64,000 nucleotides of DNA from Oidiodendron maius Zn (GCA_000827325.1 KN832889.1:781389-845388); one strand, 5' to 3'; shown: positions 12,478-27,232, numbered from the stretch's first letter. The notes: a model not told the origin generated them from the sequence alone. Translations and numbers: made by a program.

Positions 12478-14832
12478 TTACCCAGAGATGACGAAGACCT
12501 CAGAATCACCGTTCAGGAGGTTGCGACCGATAATAGCGTTTTCGGCACCCACTTCTAGGGTACCTCTGGAGTTGCCATCACTATCCACGAGATGTGCTTT
12601 AGCCCCTTTGCTCGTATGATACAGACGGACTTGGACATCGCTGGTGTAATCATATACCGTCCGCTTCTGACATTCCTTGCCCAGGACTAGAACAGTGTTT
12701 TCGCGAACATATAGTGGCAATGTGTCAAAATCGTGGGTTTCCTTAAACCATCTAGGCCCGGACTTGACTTCTCCCGTGAAGAAGTTTGTCCACCGTCCCT
12801 CAGGTAGGTAGAACTCCACCCTTCCCCCCTCCTCAAATATAGGAGCAGCCAACAAGCTGGATCCGATCATAAACTGACGGTCCAGGAACCAAGAAGTTGG
12901 GTCCTCCGGGAATTCCAAGCACATGGCACGGATGCTGAGCGGAAGGCCGCCAGCGATGGCTGCCGCCGCCTGCGAGTAGAGATATGGCATGAGCCGGGCC
13001 TTTAGAGCCGTCCATTTCGCTAAAGTCTTGGTGCAACCTTGTTCGCTCTGGTCGTCGTTATCAACCGTCCAGGGAACACGGTAGCTGTTGCTGCCATGAA
13101 GACGGCTGTGCGAGCAGAGTAATCCGAGTGCGACCCAACGCTTGTAGATCCACGGAGGTGGGCAGCCTTCAAAGCCTCCGATGTCCACGCTCCAAAACGA
13201 GAATCCACACAGACCAAGTGATAGGCCGCCGCGAAGCGATTCAGCCATTGCTTCTGGTGTCGATTCGCAGTCGCCGCCCCACTGCAGAGGGAATCGCTGG
13301 GAACCCGCCGAAGAAGCCCGCGCAAAGAGGACCGCTTCGCCGTTCCCGTAGCGGTTCTGTAGTGCCTCGTAAACGATCTTGTTGTAGAGGAAGGCGTAGT
13401 AATTATGCATCTTCCTCGGGTTGATGCTCTTGTCGTGCCACTGGACGTCCTCGGTGGGTATTCTCTCGCCAAAGTCCGTCTTGATCGAGTCCACCCCGGT
13501 GTCAAACAGTCGCTTCATGCAGCCAACGAACCACTCAACTGCCTCAGGGTTCGTAAAGTCAATCAGGCCCATTCCCGCCTGCCAAAGATCTGTCTGCCAA
13601 ACGTCCCCATTCTTCCGTCTGAGCAAGTAGCCCTTCTCTGCTGCCATCTTAAACACGGGCGACGCCTGGCCAAGATAAGGGTTGGTCCAGACGCAGACCT
13701 TCTTCACTAAGCCGGTGGTTTTGATACGACTGAGCATGCTCTCCGGGTCAGGGAACCTCTCCGCGTCAAAGACAAAGTCGCACCAGTGGAAAGCTTTCAG
13801 CCAGAAACAGTCATAGTGGAAGACCTCGACCGGGATATCGCGAGCCTTCATGCCCTCAAGGAACGAGTTCACGGTCTCTTCATCGTAGTCCGTTGTAAAA
13901 GAGGTCGACAGCCACAGACCAAAGCTCCAACTAGGAATCTTTCCGGCTCGGCCAGTTAAGATGGCGTATTTATACAAGATGTCCTTGGGAGATGGTCCGT
14001 ATATAAGATACCACTTGAGATGTTGCCCTTCAACACTCGTCTGTACGCGACACGAGCGCTCACTTCCAATCTCGAGCTCGACCTTATCTGGAGTATCAAT
14101 GAACACACCGTAGCCGCGAGAACTCAGCCAGAACGACACGTTCTTGTAGGCCTGATCCGACGAAGTGCCGCCGTCCGCATTCCACAAAGTGACACTCTGG
14201 CCCACTTTGTTGAAGGCACCGAAGCGTTCGCCCAGACCATGCACGGTCTCGCCCACACTGAGTGTCGTCTGTGTGAACATGTAGTGTTTGAAATTCCTCA
14301 TGTCAGTAAGCTGCATAGGGCTGCTAGGCGCGGGACTATAAGCAAACCCAACGCTGCGGTTCAACAAGGAAGTAAGCTGCATGGATCCATCCGTCGCGTG
14401 GAAGCAGACGTCGAAGGTGTGCTGGTCGGGGTGGACGGTGGCGGAGAGAGAGCCAGACGACAGCGTCGTGCCCTTGTCCGAGACAGAGATGCTGGCACCG
14501 TCCAGGGGCTTTCCAGCTGGGAAGAGATCAAAATGAGGCCCTGCATCGGCAGCTCCAAACCAGTGTGTTGCCTCAACAGAAATGACCCCGTCAAAGATTG
14601 CTTCAATGTCCTGGAAACGTGAGTATTCCGTCTGTCTGTGTGAAGTGAAGAATTTACGTACTAGTGTGACAGTGGCCAAGTTCAGAGTATGTCCTCTAGA
14701 TCGGACATGCTTCGTCGGACATAGCAAAGACAGTGCCCGGCCGTCTGGTCTCCTGGTGATAGTATAGATGTCTTCTGCATACTCTGTTCTCATGCCTTCG
14801 ATAGGCAGCCACATGCCATCACGAAACTTCAT
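12478..14832 (-). CDS. GH31 alpha-xylosidase, intracellular type
   Basis: The protein has the order of the bacterial YicI-like alpha-xylosidase group: N-terminal beta-sandwich with VHGLGERFGAFNKVGQ, the barrel with FGLWLSTSFTTDYDEE and DIPVEVFHYDCFWL, the nucleophile Asp in SIKTDFGERIP (about residue 433), an acid/base region around QWGGDCESTPEAM, and GFSFWSVDIGGFEG, then C-terminal beta domains. The ATG at 14832 (MKFRDGMWLP) is chosen; the frame remains open 18 nt upstream but without another ATG. No signal peptide is present, so it should act in the cytosol. A 51-nt in-frame segment (14611-14661, GTACGT donor, CCAG acceptor) is probably an intron, giving 767 aa rather than 784. The enzyme removes alpha-1,6-xylose from xyloglucan oligosaccharides such as isoprimeverose. 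It lies convergent to the sugar transporter. Confidence 0.88.
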   Translation of the reverse strand: MKFRDGMWLPIEGMRTEYAEDIYTITRRPDGRALSLLCPTKHVRSRGHTLNLATVTLVRKFFTSHRQTEYSRFQDIEAIFDGVISVEATHWFGAADAGPHFDLFPAGKPLDGASISVSDKGTTLSSGSLSATVHPDQHTFDVCFHATDGSMQLTSLLNRSVGFAYSPAPSSPMQLTDMRNFKHYMFTQTTLSVGETVHGLGERFGAFNKVGQSVTLWNADGGTSSDQAYKNVSFWLSSRGYGVFIDTPDKVELEIGSERSCRVQTSVEGQHLKWYLIYGPSPKDILYKYAILTGRAGKIPSWSFGLWLSTSFTTDYDEETVNSFLEGMKARDIPVEVFHYDCFWLKAFHWCDFVFDAERFPDPESMLSRIKTTGLVKKVCVWTNPYLGQASPVFKMAAEKGYLLRRKNGDVWQTDLWQAGMGLIDFTNPEAVEWFVGCMKRLFDTGVDSIKTDFGERIPTEDVQWHDKSINPRKMHNYYAFLYNKIVYEALQNRYGNGEAVLFARASSAGSQRFPLQWGGDCESTPEAMAESLRGGLSLGLCGFSFWSVDIGGFEGCPPPWIYKRWVALGLLCSHSRLHGSNSYRVPWTVDNDDQSEQGCTKTLAKWTALKARLMPYLYSQAAAAIAGGLPLSIRAMCLEFPEDPTSWFLDRQFMIGSSLLAAPIFEEGGRVEFYLPEGRWTNFFTGEVKSGPRWFKETHDFDTLPLYVRENTVLVLGKECQKRTVYDYTSDVQVRLYHTSKGAKAHLVDSDGNSRGTLEVGAENAIIGRNLLNGDSEVFVISG

Positions 14833-16169
14833 GGTGCCTTCTGCGTGCAAATGCGTCCTTGCCGATGAGGAGGAAACCTCACAGAGAAAGAAATCTTAAC
14901 AGGTTAAAAGCTTGCTGAGTTTCCCATACCACGCTCCAACTGCCTAGAACCCGGATCGAGTGCCACTGATCACATTCTGCTGAAAAGATAAAGAGATCCA
15001 GGATAAATCATGACTTGAGATGCTAACCCACTCTCACGGTTAAATATAATGGCTATATAAAATGGCTGTGCGCTTAACCACATCAAGAGCATGGTGGAAT
15101 TCCAGCAATAGGCAAACAAACTATCGGAACAACCCCTCAGGAGTTTATTTTTCCGGTGGGGGCGGGGTTCCCGAACTTTCACGTCCCTGTTCCCGACTTC
15201 GGTAGTGAAGATAATCTGTGATGCCAGGGCAGCGAATACGAGCTTAGTTTGCTTACTTTCACCTGCGCAAAACAGACCATTTTACAACGCGGTGAAATAA
15301 ACAAGACTTGCTATTATGGACCTTACCAGTGTTGGCTATTGGAGCTATCTCGGCTTTTTAACCCCCTACTGGAGAGCTAGAGGCTCATACCATAATTATC
15401 GTGGGTTGATAAATCGTGCGATTCTGTCATGACCGATTAGGAATCAAAATTTCCAGGTTCATCATTTCCCGATTTCTCTTGAACGAAACCTTCTAAACTA
15501 AGCAATCCTCTCGTTTACCACTTCGATGGGGAAACTCTATGGTTAGAGCCATGGGACACGAACGCGCTACACATGAGAACCTCCAGGACGAATCCGACGT
15601 CGTCCGGAAATTGGGGTCTAATCGAGTCATCGAATCCTACCACTGCTATTGAGATAGTTGATAAAAGAGCTGCTATTACAAATGGCAAGATCAAAGCTCT
15701 CTTTTCAAGGAGGGGGCAAACTCTCAAGTAATCCCAAGGGCTTGCCGGGTATACACGAAATCGACGAGATCTACTAGATCCGGGATGCGGTTCAATCGAA
15801 GTAGAAGGGGTTAAATTCACGCCAATAACAAGTTCTAATTATCACTCGACTACCCCCATTGAGTTTCTTGACCGGCACAAGAAAATCTGGGGCATGGGCC
15901 AGTATCAACACCGCAGCTGGTTCTGAAGAGACAGAATCTTGAATTGGTACCCACGATGCCAGGACATGGCCTGGGCTTTGGGCAGTGAACACTATGTTAC
16001 CAAATCCAGGAAGAACTTTACGGTTATGAGAGAATATAAGCAGCGGTAGTTGCCTAGCGATATGATTCCAACTATTTTTCCCCTGGTCAAGCAAGGGACT
16101 GAAAGTTTGGTCCTACATACTGCCCGATCCAGGTATATTCCAATGCTATAGGTTCTATTTGATGCGAAT
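14833..16169. other. Alpha-xylosidase promoter and gene-free stretch
   Basis: It contains the 19-bp G-rich element at 15151-15169, about 320 bp upstream of the GH31 start. No gene could be supported in 15200-16169. Confidence 0.5.
15151..15169 (+). promoter_or_regulatory. 19-bp G-rich shared element, copy 2
   Basis: TTCCGGTGGGGGCGGGGTT, one base different from 8468-8486. It contains GTGGGG and GCGGGG, both fitting the CreA consensus SYGGRG. Confidence 0.55.
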
Positions 16170-17060
16170 ATTGATCAAAGCTAGATATGATGTTAATATC
16201 TCCTAGATGCCATGGTGCGGGATTTAAAGCTATGAGCATAGAGCTAATTGCATCTATTTGCCCAGCGGTTGAAAAAGCTTCCGAAAGCTATCAAGAGATG
16301 CCGGAGGAAGTGTACTTAATTTGGATAGGATTGTGGAATCCGCATAAGCAAGGACTTCCAAACCAGCACAATTCACTTCCATCTAACAAACTCTGGGACA
16401 CGATCATATATCTGGGAGAAACCGAGTCAAACTACTACTCTATTAGGATCAAGGTCTGCTGGCTGGACGAATCCGAAGCTGAACTACAGCGGATATGATT
16501 TCATAACTACCGATATTATTTCGGCTCAAATCTCAAGAATTGGAAATATCTAACCGCGAGATTATGCTCGAGTTCCCTACGAAGGTTTGGAGGCAGCTGT
16601 TCAAAAGAACGTTGCGAATCTCCCGCGATGTGCTTGGGCCGGAATCCAGAATTTCGGAACAGTCATTTGGAGTGATGACATTGTATCATCCTGGGCCAGT
16701 GTCTGGTGTAAACTAGCCACGGCCTGAACAGGGGCGTCGCTGCGTTGCCATGGCGGACAAAGGATACCGGTGAATTTCATGGCGACAACCCCGACGACGA
16801 AGAATTCAAGGACCTCTTCGTGCGGTGGTTTCAATGGGGTACCTTTTGTCCCGTCATGCAGCTACATAGAGAGAGAGCCACGCTGATCGCTGGTGGGCAC
16901 CTGGGGCGAGCTACCTATGGTGAAGATGTTTACGAAATCTGCAAGAAATATCTGTCTATCATGAGAATCCGCGGGACTACGCAATTAAATTGATGAGAGA
17001 CGTCCATGCGACGGATATCCCGTTATGCGGCCATTATTTTATGGCCCCCAACAATGAGCA
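16170..17060 (+). pseudogene. Second GH31 alpha-xylosidase/alpha-glucosidase, broken relic
   Basis: On the plus strand, opposite to the intact GH31, several out-of-frame blocks match the catalytic barrel of a YicI-like GH31: MSIELIASICPAVEKASESY, IKVCWLDESEAEL (region of the nucleophile, where intact members read WLDEAEP), VANLPRCAWAGIQNFGTVIW followed by SDDIVSSWASVW, then GEFHGDNPDDEEFKDLFVRW followed by FQWGTFCPVMQLH, and finally GEDVYEICKKYL. Frame changes and stops separate the blocks, and both ends of the protein are missing. It belongs to a different GH31 subgroup from the intact neighbour (WLDE rather than KTDFGE), so it is not a simple recent duplicate. Confidence 0.75.
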
Positions 17061-21201
<4,141 letters not shown>

Positions 21202-21349
21202 AAAATGCAGTGTTGAGGAGCGCAAATGGTCAAGTTCTAGATAATGAAGTGTTTGGCTCTCGAGAATTAATAGCGGAAGCAGCGGCGGTAGATGTGTTGA
21301 GCTATCAGGCTGTATTACGTTCTTGCATTGAGGCAGCAACTGAGCTGGG

Positions 21350-21800
21350 TGCTGGGGACCGAGCGTCTGCCTATAGCAGTTGTAGGCTCTCTAATAAAGC
21401 TCTAATGCCTTGATATACAGCTTCTCTTTTGTGCAGAAGGTAGCGAGACGGTAGATGGAGGCCAATGTATCGGGATGCTGTGCACCGAGCTCCTGCTGGC
21501 TCCCTTCTAGGACTTATCAGTCCAGATTCTCTGCCTCTTTGTACTTCCCCTGATGAACCAGCACCACCGTCCGGTTGTGTACGCTCGTCAGCGTAGAAGA
21601 GTGGGGCATACCGAGTTCCTTCTCCCTCCCTTCCAACGCTCGCTGGCTTCGCTTCTCCGCCTCGTCACACCTTTTCTGATACCTCAGCACGCTCGCTAAT
21701 CAGCGTATCAGGGTGCTGTTCACCAAGACCCTTCTCGTTTTCTTCCAGCGCTCACCGGTTCAGCTTCTGCGCCTTTTCATACTTCTCCTCGGTTATCTGC
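21350..21800 (-). pseudogene. TPR (kinesin light chain-like) fragment
   Basis: Three degenerate TPR units of the fungal kinesin-light-chain type can be read on the minus strand in changing frames: ALEENEKGLGEQHPDTL, ALEGREKELGMPHSSTLTSV with YKEAENL, and GAQHPDTLASIYRLATF followed by YRQTLGPQHPAQL. Stops interrupt each unit. Such repeats form the C-terminal part of fungal NB-ARC/TPR proteins. The rest of the gene is absent. Confidence 0.65.
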
Positions 21801-22554
21801 ATGTTATGCGGCGTGTAGTCAGGCACAGGGAGCTGTAGTCGACCAAATGAGTACAGGGAGGGATAAAACGAGGAATGCCCTGGACTTGTAGAATACTATT
21901 TCATATATCTGAGCCTATTGTCCTTGCGGAAAATATGATGCGTTTAGCGAGGACTGTACGTCTTATGCACTACCCCTCTCATCTGCATTTTTATCTGCCC
22001 TCCGTATGACCATAAGATATCACTTTCTGGGGTACCGGATTTTCTTACCTCAATATTACCTTCAGAGATGGAAAGCGAATTTGCTGATATGGGGGGTCTA
22101 CCGTTCCACCGTAAACAGATTCCAGCAACCCCTAACTTTGCAGTTACAGACTATAAATGCCAAGGCTCTACTTTTACCATAATTTTGGACTACCGGATTT
22201 GCTGCTCACTATGACCTCGAATTTGCATTAAGAATGGAGGTCGATGAATGTCCATAGATTGGCTAAAAAAGTATAAATATAGGTTAGAATTAATTATATT
22301 AATAAGGACAACCTCCTAACCCTATATTAAGAGGTTTACCTAGATATATTTAAGTTAGATATAATTTGAAGTAGTTTTAGAGCTATTAGGATTATTCTTC
22401 TTAATCTGGATTAAGTTTTGTTAGAATTATATATCTAAATCTAGACATTATTATATCCTTTAGCATTGGTGATCCGTACCAAATCTAGCATATATTATAG
22501 AGAATATATATAAGAAGTTCAAGAGCTAATCTTGAACTGAGGCAATATAGGTGC
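21801..22554. other. AT-rich gene-free stretch
   Basis: No gene found. From 22260 on the sequence is strongly AT-rich with many TA steps, consistent with point-mutated repeats. Confidence 0.45.
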
Positions 22555-22795
22555 ACAGGTCGTAGTCAGGAATCAAGGTGAAACTCAGTGTTATATTAAG
22601 TGATGCAGAGACAACTAAAGTAAGAAGAGATTCAGGAGAACTAGAGCCTTTTATGCTCAACACTATACACTCAATTGAGTCACCAAATAGGCTCCCACCT
22701 GGTCACCTTATAGGCACCAGTAGGCAGCCTAATAGGCAGATGTGTAGTATGAGTAAATGTGCCCGAAGCCCTAGGACCTAGTCAACAGCTAATAT
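22555..22795 (+). repeat. Dispersed repeat, copy 1 (LTR-like)
   Basis: The sequence from GTAGTCAGGAATCAAGGTGA through CTAGGACCTAGTCAAC recurs at 51847-52135 in the same orientation. This copy lacks about 50 bp present in the other. Length and TG-type start suggest an LTR fragment, but no coding part is attached. Confidence 0.6.
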
Positions 22796-22991
22796 AAGGC
22801 TATATAGTAGTAAATCACTTATATAGTAGATTAATCTACTTTTAATTCTTTAATATAGTCTTTTTAGAGGGATTCTCTATAGATCAAGGAGTATTTATCC
22901 TCGATTAGATATAATAACTTTATATTTCTCTACTCTATAGGACCTTGATTTAGCTATAATACCTTAAATATTATAGAATCTACTAATTCAA

Positions 22992-23395
22992 TATATAGTA
23001 AGCTATCAAAAGTCTATGCTCAAGCCCTGCTACTATTATTTTTTAAGGTAATTCAACTTAATTAAATTATAACTCACCTAATTAGCTAGCTAGCTACTTA
23101 ATATTAGTATAAAGCAAATCTTTAGCTAAATCTTTTCAATTATCATGCTCTAGTACTTAGTATACTATCCTCTAGTAGCCGTAAGTATAAATCCTTTTTT
23201 ATATCCCTAATATAAGCTTATTTAAAAGCTCCTCTTTAAGTAATACCTATACCTCCTTTACTACTCTAATTAAGAGTAGCCTAGTTGATTCATTATCACT
23301 CATAGTTATTAGCTCTAGATATAGATTAATTATTTTAACCTTGAGTGTTTTCTATATACTCTTGACTAGATTTATATCTAGTGAAAACAAAGATT
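22992..23395 (-). mobile_element. Truncated, AT-shifted second copy of the Tc1/mariner element
   Basis: Reads as the reverse complement of the 3' third of the element at 25864-27232. It begins with the inverted-repeat end (ATCAAAAGTCTATGCTCAAG against ATCAAAAGTCTGTGCTCAAG), passes through the GCTAGCTAGCTACTTAATAT segment and the transposase 3' part, and fades near TATATCTAGTGAAAA. Differences are mainly C-to-T and G-to-A, giving a much higher AT content: the pattern expected of repeat-induced point mutation. Confidence 0.75.
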
Positions 23396-23529
23396 AGAAT
23401 ACTAGGATTAATTATTTTACTACTACTAAAATAAGCCAGTATAAAACTACTTAATAAGCCCCTTACTTATTATAAGTAACAGTTTCACCAACTTATTTGT
23501 AGTAGATGGCGTTAATTATTTATATATAG

Positions 23530-23844
23530 TGTTGATAGTATCAGGGCCTCAGGTATACAACATGAGTATATCCTCAGTGTCAGATATCGAGGCATAACAC
23601 TACTCAAACACTATAAGACTAATAAAACAGTGATGATACACACTAAGGTCTCATATACTAAGGCATCCGTATGAGCTTACGGTCCACTCATGGACCGTAA
23701 GGTGTATAAAGCACTAGTTGAGGACCTGTTGTGTTCAGTAGTTGAGTCATTAGTTACACTCTTATCAATTGAACTGAGCTTTCACCCTGATATTCGATTA
23801 CGACCTGCGCACCCTGAATAGCCTCGTGATATCTCAATACAACA
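23530..23844 (+). repeat. Solo LTR candidate
   Basis: A 315-bp block opens with TGTTGATAG and closes with AATACAACA, so TGTTG...CAACA inverted ends frame it. It contains TATAAAG near 23705 and a perfect 11-bp-arm inverted repeat at 23679-23704. No internal region or partner LTR is present and I see no matching target-site duplication, so the boundaries are tentative. It is an old fossil of an LTR element. Confidence 0.45.
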
Positions 23845-23932
23845 CGCTATTCACTCTTGAGTACTCCGCTCAAGATATAGGAAAGAACTTTATGCTTAAA
23901 AGATGTGAGTCATAGTAGCTTTGATATCATTC

Positions 23933-24811
23933 TTATGGGAAGACGCTCTTTAAAACGCCGCCATACTGCGTGTACGACGATCCCATCTTCTCAATGTCGT
24001 AATCGTTCCAATATCCTCCCCCAGCAAGGGCGTCTTGTTGATTCCAATCAGCAAATGTAGTCTGCGCTTGGGCAGGCGTCATGCCGTCATAGGGCTTAGA
24101 GTCGTTGATGACCCACAAGAGCGGCACAACCTTCATCCCCAGCATACTCTGCCAGTCTCCGGGATCATTGTCTGCACCGCCGTCATAGCACTGAAGGTAT
24201 ACCCTGTCCATGAGCAGATCCGGCGTTGTACGACCCTCATTGATCTGTGTCGTGATGGTGGCCCAGAAATCTATGTTAGTATATGGGACAATGGTATATT
24301 TATACCCAATATTTGCGAGCATCTGTGCAAAAGTGACGGTGCTCGCGACGTCATAAATGGACTCGTCGTCGTTGTTGACGGCATCTAGGTTCCACGCCGC
24401 CTTTAGCGCTTTGAAGTTGCGGTATATCGGTGTGTCAGCTCCGGGCCCTGGGTTAGCCATTAGGTCACTGATATGCTGAGAGTTCATCGATATCTCGAGC
24501 CTATTGGCGCCTGTGGTACCTGTCTTGAACGAGCGGATCTTGTTGGCAAGCGCATTGCCGCCGACATAGGTACCATTGGATGCTACAAGGACGTCGCTAC
24601 TTCCCGGCGTGTTCGAGTAGTATTCGATGTCGCCGTTGTCGAGGACGCCGATACCGAAGATGATGAGTGAGTTGAAGCCAGACGTTTTTAGGGCCGTGGT
24701 GTTTGACTTCATCACGTCCTTGAAAAGATATATGCTCCTTATATGCATAGCAAAAACGTATTGAAAAAGGAGCTCAAACAGTAGAGCCTTTGCCAATATG
24801 TGAGACTTCAT
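23933..24811 (-). CDS. Secreted GH18-like TIM-barrel protein
   Basis: A single-exon gene of 292 aa with an ATG at 24811. The N-terminus (MKSHILAKALLFELLFQYVFA) is a likely signal peptide. The sequence resembles the fungal and actinobacterial proteins often labelled coagulation factor 5/8 type or GH18-like: LIIFGIGVLDNGDIEYYSN, NRLEISMNSQHISDL, a strand ending LQCYDGGADNDPGDW, and MKVVPLLWVINDSKPYDGMT. The strand-helix pattern fits a TIM barrel. The canonical chitinase DxxDxDxE motif is not seen, so activity on chitin is doubtful. It is intact although surrounded by transposon debris and AT-rich DNA. Function unknown; a role on extracellular polysaccharide is only an inference. Confidence 0.7.
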   Translation of the reverse strand: MKSHILAKALLFELLFQYVFAMHIRSIYLFKDVMKSNTTALKTSGFNSLIIFGIGVLDNGDIEYYSNTPGSSDVLVASNGTYVGGNALANKIRSFKTGTTGANRLEISMNSQHISDLMANPGPGADTPIYRNFKALKAAWNLDAVNNDDESIYDVASTVTFAQMLANIGYKYTIVPYTNIDFWATITTQINEGRTTPDLLMDRVYLQCYDGGADNDPGDWQSMLGMKVVPLLWVINDSKPYDGMTPAQAQTTFADWNQQDALAGGGYWNDYDIEKMGSSYTQYGGVLKSVFP

Positions 24812-25863
24812 CCTTTGAGCAAGTAGAATATTCCTCAGCGATTAGAATTCGTGGGCCTAGGGAGTGATAAGAAGCATTTCATGACAACCGTTTAGTTTTC
24901 TTGGGAGCACGACTATTAATAATTGATGTCTAGGCTACCAAGGCCTCGCAAGGTCGCCGAAGACAATGCCGATAATCTATTTTCTTGCTCCACAGCAACA
25001 TCGCCTGGGAAAGAGGGGTAGCGTATTTCCCCTTAAGGTCTTGAATACGAGGTTTTTCTCTATATAATTCTCCCGGCTAAAAGGGCGCCTCTTATCAGTG
25101 GCCCAAATAAATAGCGTTGATGGGATCAAGACGGAAGGTGGCTTTGAATCTCCGGCATTTTTAATGTAATTCCCGAATCACCCCAACACGAGAATCAAAC
25201 CCTCACCAAATCATCGACTTGACTGCCGCCGCTTTTAATTGATTACTACCCAACTAAAATATATTGCAATGCGCGAAAAGACACCTCTAAGACAGGAGAG
25301 AAGGGTTATTCTTACTATAAACTCGATTAAGAAGTAACAAATCAGGTCCATCGATATATAATACGCACTTGTATTCCTTACACAACATTTCAGAAACACT
25401 TGAAGGATCATATTCAACTAATAACTACTACTAGAGCTTGCAGTATAACTTAACTTGGGGGAGAATCGTTAAGACAATGGATCACCTCCTTGAGAAAGTC
25501 ATGATTACCCCCTTGGCCAGTATGTGTACATGGAATAGCTAATATTTTGATTTCCAAGTGCAGTGAACTGTAGCGTACCTATGCTAGATGCAAAGGTTAG
25601 TCTTGTAGTAACACATCTGGCACGCGGCATTAGGGATAATATACTATTGTTGCGCTAAAAGAAGGCTAGTGCGGGGAATATTGATAATATTCTCCGGCTG
25701 CGAGACTGGCCCTGTGCTGTACAAGGCTGGTTAAGTAGAGTATTGAGACTCTCCTTGCATGACTACTTATCAACTACGGCGAGGCATATATAGACAAATA
25801 CTACTCTATTATGGGCAATATGGAGGACAAGATTAGTGAGCTGTCTAGATTTGCATATTGATA
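24812..25863. other. Gene-free stretch
   Basis: Upstream region of the GH18-like gene and AT-rich flank of the Tc1/mariner element. No gene or RNA gene could be supported. Confidence 0.45.
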
Positions 25864-27232
25864 CAGTATGTTATCAAAAGTCTGTGCTCAAATCGCCAAA
25901 ACTGCGATTTTTCGCGTTTTACCCCCAACCACCTTTCAACTCAACCATGCCTCGACCACCCAATACACCTAGACCACCTCTATATGAGGTATCCCCTAAT
26001 TCTAGGAGCCGAGTAGTCGCTGCTCGTGAGTATGGCATTAAGTTTACTAATATAGCACGAGGTGAAAACCTTCGACTAGGAACATATCGCCAAATCGTCC
26101 TAAATGCATCAATTCAGACCTCCTGTATTTCTCGACCACGCTCAGGACGCTCTGAGTTAATTACTCCACGTCTAGGCAGGCAGTTATTCAGGGCAATAGC
26201 TATTAATCCAAAGATTACTACAGCTCAATTACGTATTGTGATCGCTCCTGAGATCTCAAAGATCACGATCTACTGATATTTGAAGAAATCTGGTATCTAG
26301 AAATAGTGCTGCAAAAAGAGACCCCTTCTAGATGATAAAAGGCTACTACGCATCTCTAATGGGCATTTTATTATAATAACTAGCCTCTTGAATACTGGCG
26401 ATACTGGGTCTGGTTAGATGAGTGCTCAATTAAGCATGGAAAAGGAGGCAAATGGGACTTTGTATACCAGAGGCGGGGTAAGTGAGGGGCATAAACTTAA
26501 GGGCTCAATTACTCACGTATTATTATAGGTAATGGCCTTATGCCTTGGGCAGTCCAAGGGGGGGGGGGGGGGGGGTACAAAGGGTCAAACCACTATGTTT
26601 TGGGCAGCATTTAGGTATCGCAAGCGTACTGAATTAGCCACTATGCCTAGTGATCCTCCATCTACTCGAGGGGGGGTTTCAGCATGCCGATATATCGAGG
26701 TCCTTGAGGAACACATACTAACAATACTCGAAACCGATACCTTTTTCATGCATAATAATGTACGGGTATATATAGTGATATTAGTTCAGGACTAGTTTAC
26801 TAAGAGGGACATTGATATGATAGATCATCCGCCTTTTTCACTAGATATAAATCTAATCGAGAACTTATAGAAAATACTCAAAGCCAAGATAATTGAGTTA
26901 TATCCAGAGCTCATAACAATAAATGATAATGATACAAACTAGGCAATTCTTAATTAGAGCAGCAAAGGAGGCATAGGAGCTACTTGAAGAGGAGCCCTGA
27001 AATAAGCTCATATTGGGGATACAAAAGAGGATTGATGCACTCAAGGCTGCAAGAGGATGGTACACTAAATATTAAGCAACTAGAATTGAAGGGATTTAGC
27101 TGGGCATGCGATTCATACTAATATTAAGTAGCTAGCTAGCTAATTAGTTGAGTTATAATTAATTTAATTGAGTTCAGTTACCCTGAAAAATGAGGGGGAT
27201 TCGCTTGAGCACAGACTTTTGATATTCCACTG
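25864..27232 (+). mobile_element. Tc1/mariner-type DNA transposon, full length but broken
   Basis: The 1,369-bp element has inverted ends (CAGTATGTTATCAAAAGTCT and, at the right, the complement of CAGTGGAATATCAAAAGTCT) and is flanked on both sides by TA, the target duplication of this superfamily. The transposase frame starts at ATG 25947 (MPRPPNTPRPP) with an N-terminal helix-turn-helix region (PRLGRQLFRAIAINPKITTA, then QLRIVIA). The DDE core remains in fragments: FMHNNVRVYIVILVQD, a stop, IDMIDHPPFSLDINLIENL, a stop, KILKAKI. Stops and an 18-G homopolymer interrupt it. It is non-functional as it stands. A decayed copy lies at 22992-23395. Confidence 0.85.
26558..26575 (+). repeat. Homopolymer of 18 G
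   Basis: A run of 18 G inside the broken transposase region. Length calls in such runs are often uncertain. Confidence 0.9.

Noticed and set aside
13020-14622. Long frames opposite the GH31 gene
   Set aside because: They are shadows of the GC-rich coding strand.
14833-14850. Longer start for the alpha-xylosidase
   Set aside because: The six extra codons begin with TTG, not ATG; the ATG at 14832 starts the conserved MKFRDGMWLP.
22578-22781. Small open frame inside the dispersed repeat
   Set aside because: The repeat's other copy does not keep the frame.
25165-25240. Possible tRNA on the minus strand (GGGTTTGATTCTC resembles a T-arm)
   Set aside because: I could not form the acceptor, D and anticodon stems.
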